Shown here: positions 1-7,283 of the stretch, piece by piece | How positions within the stretch are numbered: position 1 is the stretch's first letter | Layout of the letters: the number at the start of each line of letters is the position of its first letter | Assembly (NCBI GenBank): GCA_003153055.1 | Contig: PMBV01000189.1 | Coordinates: forward strand, 1 to 9,527 | Length of the DNA stretch: 9,527 nt | DNA from: Myxococcales bacterium | GTDB taxonomy: Bacteria; Myxococcota; Myxococcia; Myxococcales; Myxococcaceae | Direction: 5' to 3' | The notes under the pieces: model-generated | Databases searched by the model: none | Seen by the model: the letters and a program-made list of their open reading frames with translations, nothing else | What the model was told of the DNA's origin: nothing | Program-made: the position numbers and the translations under genes

Positions 1-26
1 TAGGACGCGCTGGCGAAGTCTGGTGC
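1..26. repeat. Left arm of a 26-bp perfect terminal inverted repeat
   Basis: Bases 1-26 (beginning TAGGACGCGC) are the exact reverse complement of bases 9502-9527. Identity stops at base 27, where A faces a G at 9501. On the minus strand the arm is read as HQTSPARP at the end of the truncated Ig-like reading frame. No transposase or target duplication is visible, and the arm coincides exactly with the window edge, so an adaptor, a chimeric join or an assembly-graph end is more likely than a mobile-element terminus. Confidence 0.9.
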
Positions 27-718
27 ACGCCATTGCTGTTGTCATCGTAGAAGTGCTCCTCGCCTTGCACGTAGGCGATGATCGACACCAACCCATCACG
101 AGGGTTCCGCGTCAGCGCGCCATCGGTGCGGCTCGGCTCCGCGGCACGGGGGTACGGATACTGCAGCGGGGCGGCCGGCAGGGGGGCCACGTCGATGGCG
201 GGGAAAACGCCAATCGTCGAGAAATTCACGACGCCTACGCCTTCCTTCGTGTTGTCGCCTGTGGGGTTGAAGGCGTTGGTCGAGGTGTTGTTTGGGATGG
301 AACCCACTTCGGTCTTGAAGCTGACCGAGGTGCCGGTGCCGACTGGATTGAGATAGCGATCGACCAGCTTCACAGTGCAGGGAATCGGGAAATCAGCGGG
401 CGGAGTGGGCGACTTGTAGGTGGCGAAGTTGACCGGAGCGCACTGGAGGAGAAAACCGTTATTCGAGGGTTTCGCGCCCCGAATGTAGATGGTTCGAGAC
501 TCCGCCTCGACAGTGCCGGCAACGATGATTGCCTTCACCCCGAACGAGCCGATGGTAACCCCAGAGGAGACGTTGGCGACCACCTCCCCCAGGCTATCCG
601 TGACTTCCGTCCCACTGAAGGTCAGATCGAGCCGCCCGGTTGCCGGGGTTGCAGTTCGCTTCACAGTGGCGACGCCTCCCAGTGGGCTCACCCCAGCCTC
701 GCTCAGGACCTGTCTCAT
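1..718 (-). CDS. Ig-like domain (invasin/Big-type) protein, fragment cut at the window edge
   Basis: The minus strand is open without a stop to the left edge. It reads as a beta-sandwich-like, Thr/Ser/Val/Gly-rich protein with segments such as VKLVDRYLNPVGTGTSVSFK, TEVGSIPNNTSTNAFNPTG and GLVSIIAYVQGEEHFYDDNS. This is the style of bacterial Ig-like (Big_1/invasin) repeats in exported or outer-surface proteins, where an Asp/Asn-rich DDNSNG stretch often follows the repeat. Two cysteines (QCAPVNF and PIPCTV) may pair. The ATG at 718 is only a nominal start: no signal peptide follows it, the frame stays open further upstream, and a plus-strand prs fragment overlaps from about 660. The true N-terminal part is therefore probably missing, lost at a junction near 660-690. 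The last residues (QTSPARP) come from the terminal repeat and are probably not native. The Ig-like assignment is by sequence style; the exact family and role are unknown. Confidence 0.6.
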   Translation of the reverse strand, partial: MRQVLSEAGVSPLGGVATVKRTATPATGRLDLTFSGTEVTDSLGEVVANVSSGVTIGSFGVKAIIVAGTVEAESRTIYIRGAKPSNNGFLLQCAPVNFATYKSPTPPADFPIPCTVKLVDRYLNPVGTGTSVSFKTEVGSIPNNTSTNAFNPTGDNTKEGVGVVNFSTIGVFPAIDVAPLPAAPLQYPYPRAAEPSRTDGALTRNPRDGLVSIIAYVQGEEHFYDDNSNGVHQTSPARP

Positions 719-892
719 GAGCTCAAGGTGTCGTTGGGTCAGGTGGCCATCGAACGATTCCCCAATGGGGAGCTCGACATCGACGTGGCGGCGCCGGTCC
801 GTGGCACGCACGTCTTCATCGTTCAGTTGCTCCATGCGCCAATAGGAGAGCACCTCCTCGAGCTGACGCTGACGGCCGACGCCCGCCAGCGG
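659..892 (+). pseudogene. prs: Fragment of ribose-phosphate pyrophosphokinase (N-terminal part)
   Basis: Plus-strand translation of roughly 686-883 gives AHPSLAQDLSHELKVSLGQV, then AIERFPNGELDIDVAAPVRG, then THVFIVQLLHAPIGEHLLEL and TLTADA. This follows the N-terminal domain of PRPP synthetase in order: the LG..x.ERFP(D/N)GE segment, the (V)RG.(D/H)(V)F(I)(I/V)Q strand, and the helix N(E)HL(M/L)EL...DA. PRPP synthetase makes 5-phosphoribosyl diphosphate from ribose-5-phosphate and ATP in the cytoplasm. Only about 75 of the usual 310 or so residues are present. The next family landmark, the PYFGYARQDR flexible-loop region, is absent, and the frame instead enters the antisense of the trehalose gene. 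No plausible start codon lies just upstream in frame; the frame opens only from a GTG at 23, antisense to the Ig-like gene. It is a remnant or a chimeric insert, not a working enzyme. Confidence 0.65.
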
Positions 893-911
893 CTCGACCA
901 GGTCTGTCGGC

Positions 912-3077
912 TCAGCTCGCCAGCTGTCCCAGCAACGAGCGCATGGCGGCCACGTCGGCGACGCGAAGCAACGCGCAGCTGTCCGACGGGCCGACGTGTA
1001 CGCAGATGCCGCTGGGTGGCAGCGCCGCGAAGAGGTCCTCGTCGGTGCGATCGTCGCCGGCCGCGAACATGAGTCCGTCCTTCGGCGCCCGCTCCAGCAC
1101 CAGCTTCGCCACCGAGCCCTTGTCCACTCCCTGCGGCCGCAGCTCCACAACCATGTCGCCGACGAGGATCTCCACGGGGGCATTGGAGAGCAGCGCCGAG
1201 AGGTGAACGGCGAGCTCCCGCGCCTGGGCAGCGCCGAACTCCGGATCGGCGCCGCGGTGATGCCAGGCATAGCCCGCGCTCTTCTCCTCGATGAGCGCCC
1301 CCGGCGTCTGTTCGGCGAAGCCCTTGAGGATCTCGAGGGCCGGCTCTCTCCATCGGGCGTCGTGCACCTCCACACCGACCCAGTCACCGCCGAGGAGCCG
1401 GCTCCACAGGCCGTGCTCCGCGTGGAGCCCCACGGGCAGGGCGCCGAACCACCGCTCCAGCGTGCTGCGCATTCGGCCGCTCACGATGTGGACCTCGGTG
1501 CCAGGCCGAGCGGCGAGCCGGCGCAGGAGGCGGAGCAGCGACTCGTCGGGGGCGGCGAGCTCAGGGCGGGGGGCGAAGGGCACGAGGGTCCCGTCGAAGT
1601 CGAGGAGCAAGGCCAGCCACGGCGCCGCGCGCGCCATGTCGACCGCGGCTTTGAGCGCGGCCCGCGGGGAAGGCCTCGTCGTCGCCGCGCTCCCTTCGGC
1701 CTCGAGCCTCGCGACGAAGGCCGCGGCCCAGCGATGCACATCGTGTTGCATGACCCGATCCCGGAGGACCGTCATGCGTGTGCGGCGCTCGTCTTCCGGC
1801 ATCGTGAGGGCGCGGTAGAACGCGTCGGCCGTCCCCTCGATGTCGTAGGGGTTCACCCGCAGTGCGTCGGCGAGCTCGGACGCAGCCCCGGCGAACTCGG
1901 AGAGCACGAGCACGCCGTCTCCGTCACGTCGAGTGGCGACGAACTCCTTGGCCACGAGGTTCATCCCGTCACGTAGCGGCGTCACCAACACCGCGTCGGC
2001 CGCCCGGTAGAGCGCGACGATCTCCGCCTGGGAGATGCCCCGGTACAGGTAGTGAATGGGAGACCAGGCGGCGGTGGCGAATTCACCGTGGATGCGCCCG
2101 ACGAGCCGGTCGACCTCTTCGCGGTACTCCCGGTACGACTCGACCTTCTCCCTCGACGGGACGGCTACCTGCACCAGCCGGACCCTCCCGACGAGCTCCG
2201 GGTGTCGCCGCAGCAGGGCCTCGAAGGCGAGGAGCCGACGGGGGATGCCCTTGGTGTAGTCGAGGCGATCGATCCCGACGAGGAGCTGGGCGCCCTCGAT
2301 GCGGTGGCCCTTGACCAGCGCCTTGACCTCGTCGGTCTCCACCTGCCTCGAGAACTGCGCCGCGTCGATGCCCATCGGGAAGACGGCGAGGCGAACGTTC
2401 CCGTGGCGCCAGCGGATTTGATCCATCTCGGTGCGTGCGCTGGTGAGGCGGAGGACCGACGACGAGAAGTGCCGCAGATACCCGGCGGTGTGGAAGCCGA
2501 TGAGGTCGGCTCCGAGGAGGCCCTCGACGATGCGCTTGCGGTCCGGCAGCAGCCGGAACACCTCGGAGGACGGGAAGGGGATGTGGAGGAAGAAGCCGAT
2601 CCGCGCGTCGGGGAGGCGCTCGCGGAGCATCCCGGGAACGAGCATGAGCTGGTAGTCGTGCACCCAGACGAGATCGCCGGGCTGGTACTGGGCGGCGACG
2701 GCGTCGGCGAAGCGGGCGTTCACCTGCTCGTAGACGTCGAAGTCGCGGACCTCGAGCGGCAGTCGATCGGCGAAGTAGTGGAACAGGGGCCACAGGACCG
2801 CGTTCGAGTAGTTCTCGTAGTAGCGGGCGAGCTCGTTAGCCGTCAACGCGACCGGCACCAGGTGCAGCTCGGCGAGCTGCTGGTCCACGTTCGCGCGGGC
2901 CTCGGGCGGAAGGCCCTCGAGCTCTCCTGGCCAACCGATCCACAGACCTCCCATCAGCTCGTGAGGCCCCTTCATTCCCGTGGCCAGGCCGCCGGAGCTC
3001 GCCTTGACAGACACTCCATCGGCGGTCGACCGGACCGTGACGGGTAGGCGGTTCGAGACGATGAGGAGTCGTGGCAC
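912..3077 (-). CDS. otsAB: Bifunctional trehalose-6-phosphate synthase/trehalose-6-phosphate phosphatase (OtsA-OtsB fusion)
   Basis: This 721-residue cytoplasmic enzyme should transfer glucose from UDP-glucose to glucose-6-phosphate and then dephosphorylate the product to trehalose, a stress and desiccation protectant. Residues 1-460 are a GT20 glycosyltransferase: SNRLPV (8-13), the GGLA loop (29-32), HDYQL (140-144), [11 protein letters not shown] (162-172), DRLDYTKG (270-277, Arg271 and Lys276), and [10 protein letters not shown] (370-379, Asp370 and Glu378). Residues 485-721 are a HAD phosphatase: DFDGT (493-497, nucleophile Asp493), IVSGR (531-535), VDKG (651-654, Lys653) and [10 protein letters not shown] (674-683). 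All the catalytic residues expected of both halves are present, so both should be active. The start is a GTG preceded by GGGGG six bases upstream. No bacterial partner such as treY/treZ is nearby. The stop lies at the edge of the prs fragment, with no terminator hairpin in between. The two-domain fusion is typical of eukaryotes and occurs in scattered bacteria; many bacteria keep otsA and otsB separate. Confidence 0.96.
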   Translation of the reverse strand: MPRLLIVSNRLPVTVRSTADGVSVKASSGGLATGMKGPHELMGGLWIGWPGELEGLPPEARANVDQQLAELHLVPVALTANELARYYENYSNAVLWPLFHYFADRLPLEVRDFDVYEQVNARFADAVAAQYQPGDLVWVHDYQLMLVPGMLRERLPDARIGFFLHIPFPSSEVFRLLPDRKRIVEGLLGADLIGFHTAGYLRHFSSSVLRLTSARTEMDQIRWRHGNVRLAVFPMGIDAAQFSRQVETDEVKALVKGHRIEGAQLLVGIDRLDYTKGIPRRLLAFEALLRRHPELVGRVRLVQVAVPSREKVESYREYREEVDRLVGRIHGEFATAAWSPIHYLYRGISQAEIVALYRAADAVLVTPLRDGMNLVAKEFVATRRDGDGVLVLSEFAGAASELADALRVNPYDIEGTADAFYRALTMPEDERRTRMTVLRDRVMQHDVHRWAAAFVARLEAEGSAATTRPSPRAALKAAVDMARAAPWLALLLDFDGTLVPFAPRPELAAPDESLLRLLRRLAARPGTEVHIVSGRMRSTLERWFGALPVGLHAEHGLWSRLLGGDWVGVEVHDARWREPALEILKGFAEQTPGALIEEKSAGYAWHHRGADPEFGAAQARELAVHLSALLSNAPVEILVGDMVVELRPQGVDKGSVAKLVLERAPKDGLMFAAGDDRTDEDLFAALPPSGICVHVGPSDSCALLRVADVAAMRSLLGQLAS

Positions 3078-3083
3078 GCTTTG

Positions 3084-3088
3084 CCCCC
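3084..3088 (-). promoter_or_regulatory. Ribosome binding site fixing the GTG start of otsAB
   Basis: On the minus strand a GGGGG core sits six bases before the GTG at 3077. The protein begins [12 protein letters not shown] right after this codon, matching the usual N-terminus of OtsA, so the non-ATG start is well supported. Confidence 0.55.
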
Positions 3089-3147
3089 GGTCGCGTCAGA
3101 GGAGCTCCCGGCCGCCGAACGTCGGCCACCCCTCTGGTGGACTGGGA

Positions 3148-3178
3148 ACTATACGCGAGCCCGCTGAGGTGCAGCCAA
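3148..3178 (-). promoter_or_regulatory. Weak candidate sigma-70-like promoter for otsAB
   Basis: In the 118-base gap between the cytochrome gene and otsAB, the minus strand carries TATAGT (3153-3148), about 70 bases before the GTG start. TTGGCT (3178-3173) lies 19 bases upstream of it. The -10 is good, the spacer is longer than the ideal 17 and the -35 is imperfect. It would allow otsAB to be transcribed separately from the upstream cytochrome gene. Pattern-based guess only. Confidence 0.25.
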
Positions 3179-3195
3179 AACGACAGGGCACCTCT

Positions 3196-5001
3196 CTAGA
3201 GAGCGCTGAGGAAATTCACCAGGTCCTGCTTCTCGGCATCCGTGAGCTCGAAGCCAAGCGCCTTCTTGTAGTGCTCGACGACGTCGGCCAGCGTGGCCGC
3301 CGAGCCGTCGTGAAAGTACGGCGGGCGGGCGGAGAGGTTGCGGAGCGTTTTGGCTTTGAAGGCCGCGACCGAAGGCCAAGAGCCGGTGATGAGGCTGCGC
3401 CCCGGATCGTTGACCGTGACCTCGTCGACGGGGATGCCCAGCTCAGAACCATCGTGGCACCCCGACAGACCCCTGCTCGCCCCGTAGGCCGCCATGCCGT
3501 TCGCGTTGCATCGCAGCTTGTAGGAGGGCAGGTCCTTGGCCAGGAAGTCGACGGGCATGTTGGGGCTATTCATGGATGAGGGGCCAACACCGACGACCTG
3601 GTTCGCGAATCCGATCGGGCCGTTCCCTCCGCCTGTGTTGAGGTCGGAGTGGCAGGTGCCGCACGTCGTGTTCTTGTTGTTGCCACCGTGGTCGTAGAAC
3701 TGCGCGTCACGCTTGTCTGGAGATTGGACCTTTCGTGTGTTGAACAAGATCTGGCCGCGTGCGATGGACGCGCGCATCGCGCTCTCCGCATCGCTGCCCG
3801 CTTGCGTTGGCCAGGCGTCGAAGAGCGTGAAGATCTTCGGGTCGTAGGTGTACTGCTGACATTGAGGGTAATCGGGGTTGTTGCTGTATAGAGCCAGGTT
3901 CGCGCAGAGTGGCGTCACCATCTGCTTGGAGAGAGACAGCAGGCCTCCCATCGCACCGGCACTCGCGAGATCACCCGCGACATCGAGCTGGGTTTGCGCG
4001 CTGAACAGAGCCGTTTCGAAGGCGACGATGGACGTGGCCTGGGCGTCGCTCAGACCCGGCGTCATCGCTTGTGCATGCCCCAACGTCGCGTCGATGGCCT
4101 GTTGTTTCAGTTGTTCAGCGAGCAACGGAACGTGCGTGACATCCGGGGTGAATGGTGCCCGCAACAAGCTCGATGAGGTCTCTCGAAGGTCCCACATCAC
4201 GCCCTTCTCGAAGGAGAGGTTGGTGGCAGCGAGCGGCCGACGATAGACGGAGATCGTCGAGGTCGTGCCCACGCCGTACGGGTCGTGCGCCTCGATGATG
4301 TCGTACTGGCGTTTGGCCGGGTCGGGGGCGGGAAACGTCAGGTGAAACACGGCCCTCGACAACAGCAGACTGTAGGCGGCCTTTCGTGCGGCGGCCGTCG
4401 AGACGTCGGCGGTGGGCGAGTTCGACCCATCATTGGTGCGGAAGAGGGCGCACGCCACGCTCTCGTCGCTCGACATGGCCGGCGGCGGCGCGTCGCTGTC
4501 CAATCCACACTTCTTGAACAGCGCTTGAACGGTTCGGGGAGTGAGCGAAAAACCGTCCTCGGGACGATGGCACGTGATGCATGCCCTGCCATTGCCGGCA
4601 CTCTGAAAGAACGCGTTCGTCCTGTCGAACGAGCCCGTGGAGGACAGATTCGAAAACGCACCTGCTGAATTCGGGAAGGGCCCTGCGAAGTCGTCTGAGG
4701 CCGGTGACGCGTCGGCGCCGCCGCCGTCTGCGGAGGCACTGGTCCCGCCGCCTCCTCCGCTGGAACTGGTCTCGCCGCCGCCTCCTCCGCTGGCGCTGGT
4801 CCCGCTGCCTCCTCCGCTGGCACTGGTCCCGCCGCCTCCTCCGCTGGCGCTGGTCCCGCCGCCTCCTCCGCTGGCATGCCCGCCACCGCTGGCGCCGGCG
4901 TCTCCTCTCGCTTCAATCGCGGGGCCGCAAGCGAGCAAGCCACCAGCGGAACAGAAGAGAAGTGCACCAAGCAGGAAAGCTCTTCGTTCGCTCGCTCTCA
5001 T
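3196..5001 (-). CDS. Di-haem cytochrome c peroxidase/MauG-like lipoprotein with Gly/Ser repeat linker
   Basis: A 601-residue exported lipoprotein. Residues 1-25 form a signal peptide with lipobox LLAC, giving acylated Cys25. Residues 36-95 are a low-complexity Gly/Ser/Thr/Ala tether made of about five nine-residue repeats. The catalytic region carries two haem-c sites, CITCH (141-145) and CGTCH (447-451). It also has family landmarks: GVMWDLRETS (267-276, in place of FWDGR), IVAFETALFSAQ (325-336), ARGQILFNT (414-422) and the diagnostic C-terminal LRNLSARPPYFHDGSAATL (553-571) followed by ADVVEHY. Family members reduce peroxides or oxidise protein and small substrates using periplasmic electrons; the substrate here is unknown. 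The 306-residue gap between haem sites is about twice that of standard CcpA or MauG, implying an inserted region. Cys165, Cys184, Cys366 and Cys381 may form disulfides. The start gives a good basic n-region (MRASERR) but has no clear Shine-Dalgarno. Haem attachment would need the CcsA/ResB machinery encoded at 7864-9527. Confidence 0.88.
   Translation of the reverse strand: MRASERRAFLLGALLFCSAGGLLACGPAIEARGDAGASGGGHASGGGGGTSASGGGGGTSASGGGSGTSASGGGGGETSSSGGGGGTSASADGGGADASPASDDFAGPFPNSAGAFSNLSSTGSFDRTNAFFQSAGNGRACITCHRPEDGFSLTPRTVQALFKKCGLDSDAPPPAMSSDESVACALFRTNDGSNSPTADVSTAAARKAAYSLLLSRAVFHLTFPAPDPAKRQYDIIEAHDPYGVGTTSTISVYRRPLAATNLSFEKGVMWDLRETSSSLLRAPFTPDVTHVPLLAEQLKQQAIDATLGHAQAMTPGLSDAQATSIVAFETALFSAQTQLDVAGDLASAGAMGGLLSLSKQMVTPLCANLALYSNNPDYPQCQQYTYDPKIFTLFDAWPTQAGSDAESAMRASIARGQILFNTRKVQSPDKRDAQFYDHGGNNKNTTCGTCHSDLNTGGGNGPIGFANQVVGVGPSSMNSPNMPVDFLAKDLPSYKLRCNANGMAAYGASRGLSGCHDGSELGIPVDEVTVNDPGRSLITGSWPSVAAFKAKTLRNLSARPPYFHDGSAATLADVVEHYKKALGFELTDAEKQDLVNFLSAL
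4739..4876 (-). repeat. 27-bp tandem repeat encoding the Gly/Ser linker
   Basis: Five consecutive units lie at 4739-4765, 4766-4795, 4796-4822, 4823-4849 and 4850-4876. Four are 27 bp and the second is 30 bp, an in-frame codon expansion. The units differ at only a few positions. Each encodes a nine-residue block of the type GGGGGTSAS on the minus strand. In-frame size and near identity suggest recent slippage or unequal recombination that changes tether length without breaking the gene. A region this repetitive is also prone to collapse in assembly. Confidence 0.92.
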
Positions 5002-5362
5002 AGGAATCTTGTCAGACCCAAGGCCAAATCACTCGAAAGGGTTGGTGGAAGCTCTTGAAGCGCGGGGTAAGGTCGATCGACTGAACAAATTAGAGTATGT
5101 CGTGTCCAGATTCGGGTTAGCCGGAACTGGCCTTGGCCCGATTGGTGGACTGCGGCGCCGGTCGCGCCCGACGTGGCTGAGCTCCCTACCGGCGATTACG
5201 GACCCTTGGTTGAACTGACCGGGGGGGCGCGAGCGGGCGATGCGGTCGTCGCGGACCTCCTGAGTCCGAGGGGACGCCCTGATGGGCCGAATCCCAGGTG
5301 CGTGACAGACGTCACCCTTCGGCGGCCGAGTTGATCGACGCGCCCATGGCAACAAGACCCGC
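5002..5362. other. Non-coding interval between the hydrolase and the cytochrome gene
   Basis: These 361 bases lie upstream of the di-haem cytochrome gene and downstream of the hydrolase. Reading frames here show no family resemblance or convincing ribosome site and look like chance GC-rich frames. An AT-richer patch at 5085-5100 lies about 85-100 bases before the cytochrome start and could hold its promoter, though I cannot fix -35/-10 boxes. A short dyad, GTGAC-agac-GTCAC, sits at 5302-5315. There is no T-run, so no clear intrinsic terminator for the hydrolase. No tRNA or recognised riboswitch is seen. Confidence 0.5.
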
Positions 5363-6229
5363 TTACCTCAATCGACTTGGCGACGGTCTTCCCAGCCATG
5401 TATCCAGCAAGGGACGGAGGGCCTCGGCGTCGCAGCGATGAATCATGTGGCCCCCGGACAGCGAGGCGAAGCGGGAGCCGTCAGAGGCCTCCTGCACGAG
5501 GGTGAAGAGGTTGTGCGCGAGCCGTTTCGGCACGACGCCATCGTGTTCGCCGTGAATGAAGAGCGCGGGTCCTCCTTCGCAAGTGGCGTACTCCGCCACT
5601 TTCCTGCACGGACTGTCCTGGGCCACTCGCACCATCGTGCGGAGGCGCAAGGGCCGCTCTCTCAAGGCGTCCAGTTCTTGCCCAACGAGCGCCGCCGAGA
5701 CTGGAGCGGGAGCGAAGAGCCTTCGCACCACGAGGTCTGTGATGAATCGCGCCAAGGGCCGCAAGCGTGGGCTTTGGTAGAGCACCGGGCCAACCCAGGC
5801 GAGCAGCCGGTCGAGGAGGGGAAGCCCGAGCACTCGGTAGGTGGCATGGGCCGGCGTCCCGGCGGTCGCGATGAGGACCAAGCTTCGAATCCTCCGTGGG
5901 TGCAGGGCCCGGAGGGCCATCGCGACGAGACCACCATGACTGTGGGCGATCACGTCGACCGGATCAGCCCACCCAACATGGTCCAGCAATGCGACCGCCG
6001 TCTCGGCCGAACGCTCGAGTGAGTGGGCTCCGTCAGAGAAGTCGGCGCTCTGACCGAATCCGGGCTGGTCGTATGCCAAGACGTCGCCGTACTCGAGGAA
6101 GAGCGGCGCGGCGGAAGCCCAGTCGCCAAGATGGGAAGGGTTTCCGTGAATGAGGAGCAGCCGCCTCCCGGTGCTCGGTCGCGCCGACACCAGCGAGAAT
6201 CGCAGCTTCACGACCTCGACGCTGGTCAT
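5363..6229 (-). CDS. Alpha/beta-fold hydrolase
   Basis: A 288-residue soluble protein of the alpha/beta hydrolase (Abhydrolase_1/6) type with no signal peptide, so probably cytoplasmic. The core is visible in order: strand and oxyanion loop LLLIHGNP (24-31), YDQPGFGQS (53-61), nucleophile elbow IAHSHGG (94-100, Ser97, with Ala where GxSxG usually begins with Gly), a helical lid of about 130-205, acid strand ALFIHGEHDGVVP (222-234, Asp230) and catalytic His261 in SGGHMIH. All triad residues are present. Possible activities include ester, lactone, epoxide or haloalkane hydrolysis, and the sequence does not decide between them. The ATG at 6229 has AGGAGG only two bases upstream, a tight spacing. 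A GTG at 6277 would add 16 residues. The frame continues further upstream but shows nothing family-like. It lies 119 bases downstream of the hypothetical membrane gene and may be a distal operon member. Confidence 0.88.
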   Translation of the reverse strand: MTSVEVVKLRFSLVSARPSTGRRLLLIHGNPSHLGDWASAAPLFLEYGDVLAYDQPGFGQSADFSDGAHSLERSAETAVALLDHVGWADPVDVIAHSHGGLVAMALRALHPRRIRSLVLIATAGTPAHATYRVLGLPLLDRLLAWVGPVLYQSPRLRPLARFITDLVVRRLFAPAPVSAALVGQELDALRERPLRLRTMVRVAQDSPCRKVAEYATCEGGPALFIHGEHDGVVPKRLAHNLFTLVQEASDGSRFASLSGGHMIHRCDAEALRPLLDTWLGRPSPSRLR

Positions 6230-6348
6230 GACCTCCTCGAGACGGGAAACGGCGTGAAGGTCGAGACTCGACGGCACCCGTCCATGGTAGCAGCTGACGC
6301 GCTTCTCAGGCCCGGAGTGACGGGATCCACGACCTTGACGGAGGTGCC

Positions 6349-6870
6349 TCAGAAGGATCTGCCCGCGACAGCGAGCGCACCCCCAGACAAGACAGACACT
6401 CCAAGGGCCCACTGTCCAGCCGAAGACGAGGGCGTCACCTCGACCCGCCCGTGGCCATCGCGCGACGCATACATCATGATGAGGCCCACCGCCAAAGGGA
6501 TGATGCCGGGTGCTGCCAGCGCCCACCCGAGGACCGTCGTGGCGTCGCCGTGGCACGCCGTTCCCTCCCGGCACCCGTAGAGGACGGCGAAGCCACCCCC
6601 GCCCAACACCAACCCCGCCACCGCCAGCCCCAACCCCAGGAGGAAGAAGTCCACACTCCCGCCGCTGAGTCTCGGCGACCCAGGCGGCGGAGGCACTGGA
6701 GCGGCGCCGTGGTAGTCGGCCAGACGAACCGGCCCATCGTGGCTCAGGCTCAACTCCGACGGTGGCGCCGCCCTCGCGGGCGTGGCAAGGGCGAGGGCAA
6801 GCAACACAACCACCAGTCGAGGAATGAAGGGCACGAACCAACTGTGCCGCAAGCCCGGCTCCAGGGCCAT
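6349..6870 (-). CDS. Hypothetical exported membrane protein
   Basis: A 173-residue protein that I do not recognise. It opens with a probable cleavable signal peptide (hydrophobic 19-30, then TPARA-APP near 34-35). A Pro-rich stretch (57-66, VPVPPPPGSP-like) follows, then three hydrophobic segments at about 72-98, 111-134 and 153-170. A short polar loop holds Cys100 and Cys106 (GCREGTACHG), which could pair in an oxidising compartment, and MMYASRDGHG follows the second helix. The start lies 11 bases after the stop of the zinc-cluster gene, so co-transcription is likely. The Shine-Dalgarno is weak, so the exact start is less sure than the frame. GC-rich codon use and signal-plus-helix architecture support a real gene, but the function is unknown. 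Confidence 0.72.
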   Translation of the reverse strand: MALEPGLRHSWFVPFIPRLVVVLLALALATPARAAPPSELSLSHDGPVRLADYHGAAPVPPPPGSPRLSGGSVDFFLLGLGLAVAGLVLGGGGFAVLYGCREGTACHGDATTVLGWALAAPGIIPLAVGLIMMYASRDGHGRVEVTPSSSAGQWALGVSVLSGGALAVAGRSF

Positions 6871-6881
6871 CGTTTACGCCG

Positions 6882-7283
6882 TCAGCTCCCGATGAAGACG
6901 AGGCCGACCCACAGCCCACAGCTGACGATGGTCGTCACCAGCCCCACCACTGGCTTCCACCGGACTTGCCGGAAGCCTTCGTCTCGCTTCCGCAGGACGA
7001 TGACATTCACGACCAGGCTGCCGATCCACACCGGGAAGAGTGGCAGAACAGAGGCGAGCCCCAGTCCGAGCCCAACCGACGCCAGGCGCGTCTCGGGTGG
7101 CCGCACCTGCGGCGTCACTCGCTGAGCCCGGAGCTCCCAGCACGCCGGGCACATCGGCACCGCGTCTGGCCGGGTGCGCCGCTCGCACGCCTGGCACATG
7201 AAGCTTCCGCAGCGGGGGCACGTCGAGCTCGCCTCCACGGCCGGGTGGCGCGCACAGGCCGACCCGCGAGGCGCCTCGCTCAC
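6882..7283 (-). CDS. B-box-like zinc-cluster membrane protein, hypothetical
   Basis: A 133-residue protein with an N-terminal cysteine/histidine cluster and two C-terminal membrane helices. The likely metal ligands are Cys10, His13, Cys22, Cys25, Cys30, Cys33, Cys45 and Cys48, spaced C-x2-H-x8-C-x2-C-x4-C-x2-C-x11-C-x2-C (CARHP, CPRCGSFMCQAC, CPAC). This is like the B-box/zinc-ribbon modules found on small membrane proteins in myxobacteria and other bacteria, and two zinc ions could be bound. Helices lie at about 72-97 and 112-131, joined by a basic loop with RKRDEGFRQVRWK. The start is the GTG in GTGA, whose TGA ends the upstream gene. This 4-base overlap implies translational coupling. The frame extends further upstream but antisense-like into the neighbour, so that part is left out. 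The role is unknown; a zinc-dependent protein-contact module on a membrane anchor is the reasonable inference. Confidence 0.8.
   Translation of the reverse strand: MSEAPRGSACARHPAVEASSTCPRCGSFMCQACERRTRPDAVPMCPACWELRAQRVTPQVRPPETRLASVGLGLGLASVLPLFPVWIGSLVVNVIVLRKRDEGFRQVRWKPVVGLVTTIVSCGLWVGLVFIGS

Noticed and set aside
23..1072. 349-residue plus-strand frame taken as one gene
   Set aside because: Only the part at about 659-892 resembles a known protein (PRPP synthetase). The first 630 bases are antisense to the Ig-like frame and the end is antisense to otsAB.
996..1976. Plus-strand open frame of 326 residues antisense to the phosphatase half of otsAB
   Set aside because: Arg/Glu/Gly-rich antisense shadow with no recognisable domain; the opposite strand carries intact HAD phosphatase motifs.
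2052..3047. Long plus-strand open frame of 331 residues antisense to otsAB
   Set aside because: It lies wholly inside a clearly coding gene on the other strand, is rich in Val/Glu/Asp/Gly as expected from antisense of GC-rich codons, and shows no family motif or ribosome site.
3192..3203. 12-bp palindrome CTCTCTAGAGAG over the cytochrome stop codon as a terminator
   Set aside because: It has no loop and no following T-run on the minus strand, and its arms do not extend further; likely chance.
4581..5218. Plus-strand frames rich in Pro/Leu or Arg/Trp/Ser across the linker repeat
   Set aside because: They are the antisense of the Gly/Ser tandem repeat and inherit its periodicity; no start signal or domain supports expression.
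6230..6919. N-terminal extension of the hydrolase frame up to 6919
   Set aside because: The added 230 residues are Gly/Arg/Cys-rich without hydrolase features and overlap the hypothetical gene at 6349-6870 on the same strand in another frame. Hydrolase-like sequence begins near the ATG at 6229.
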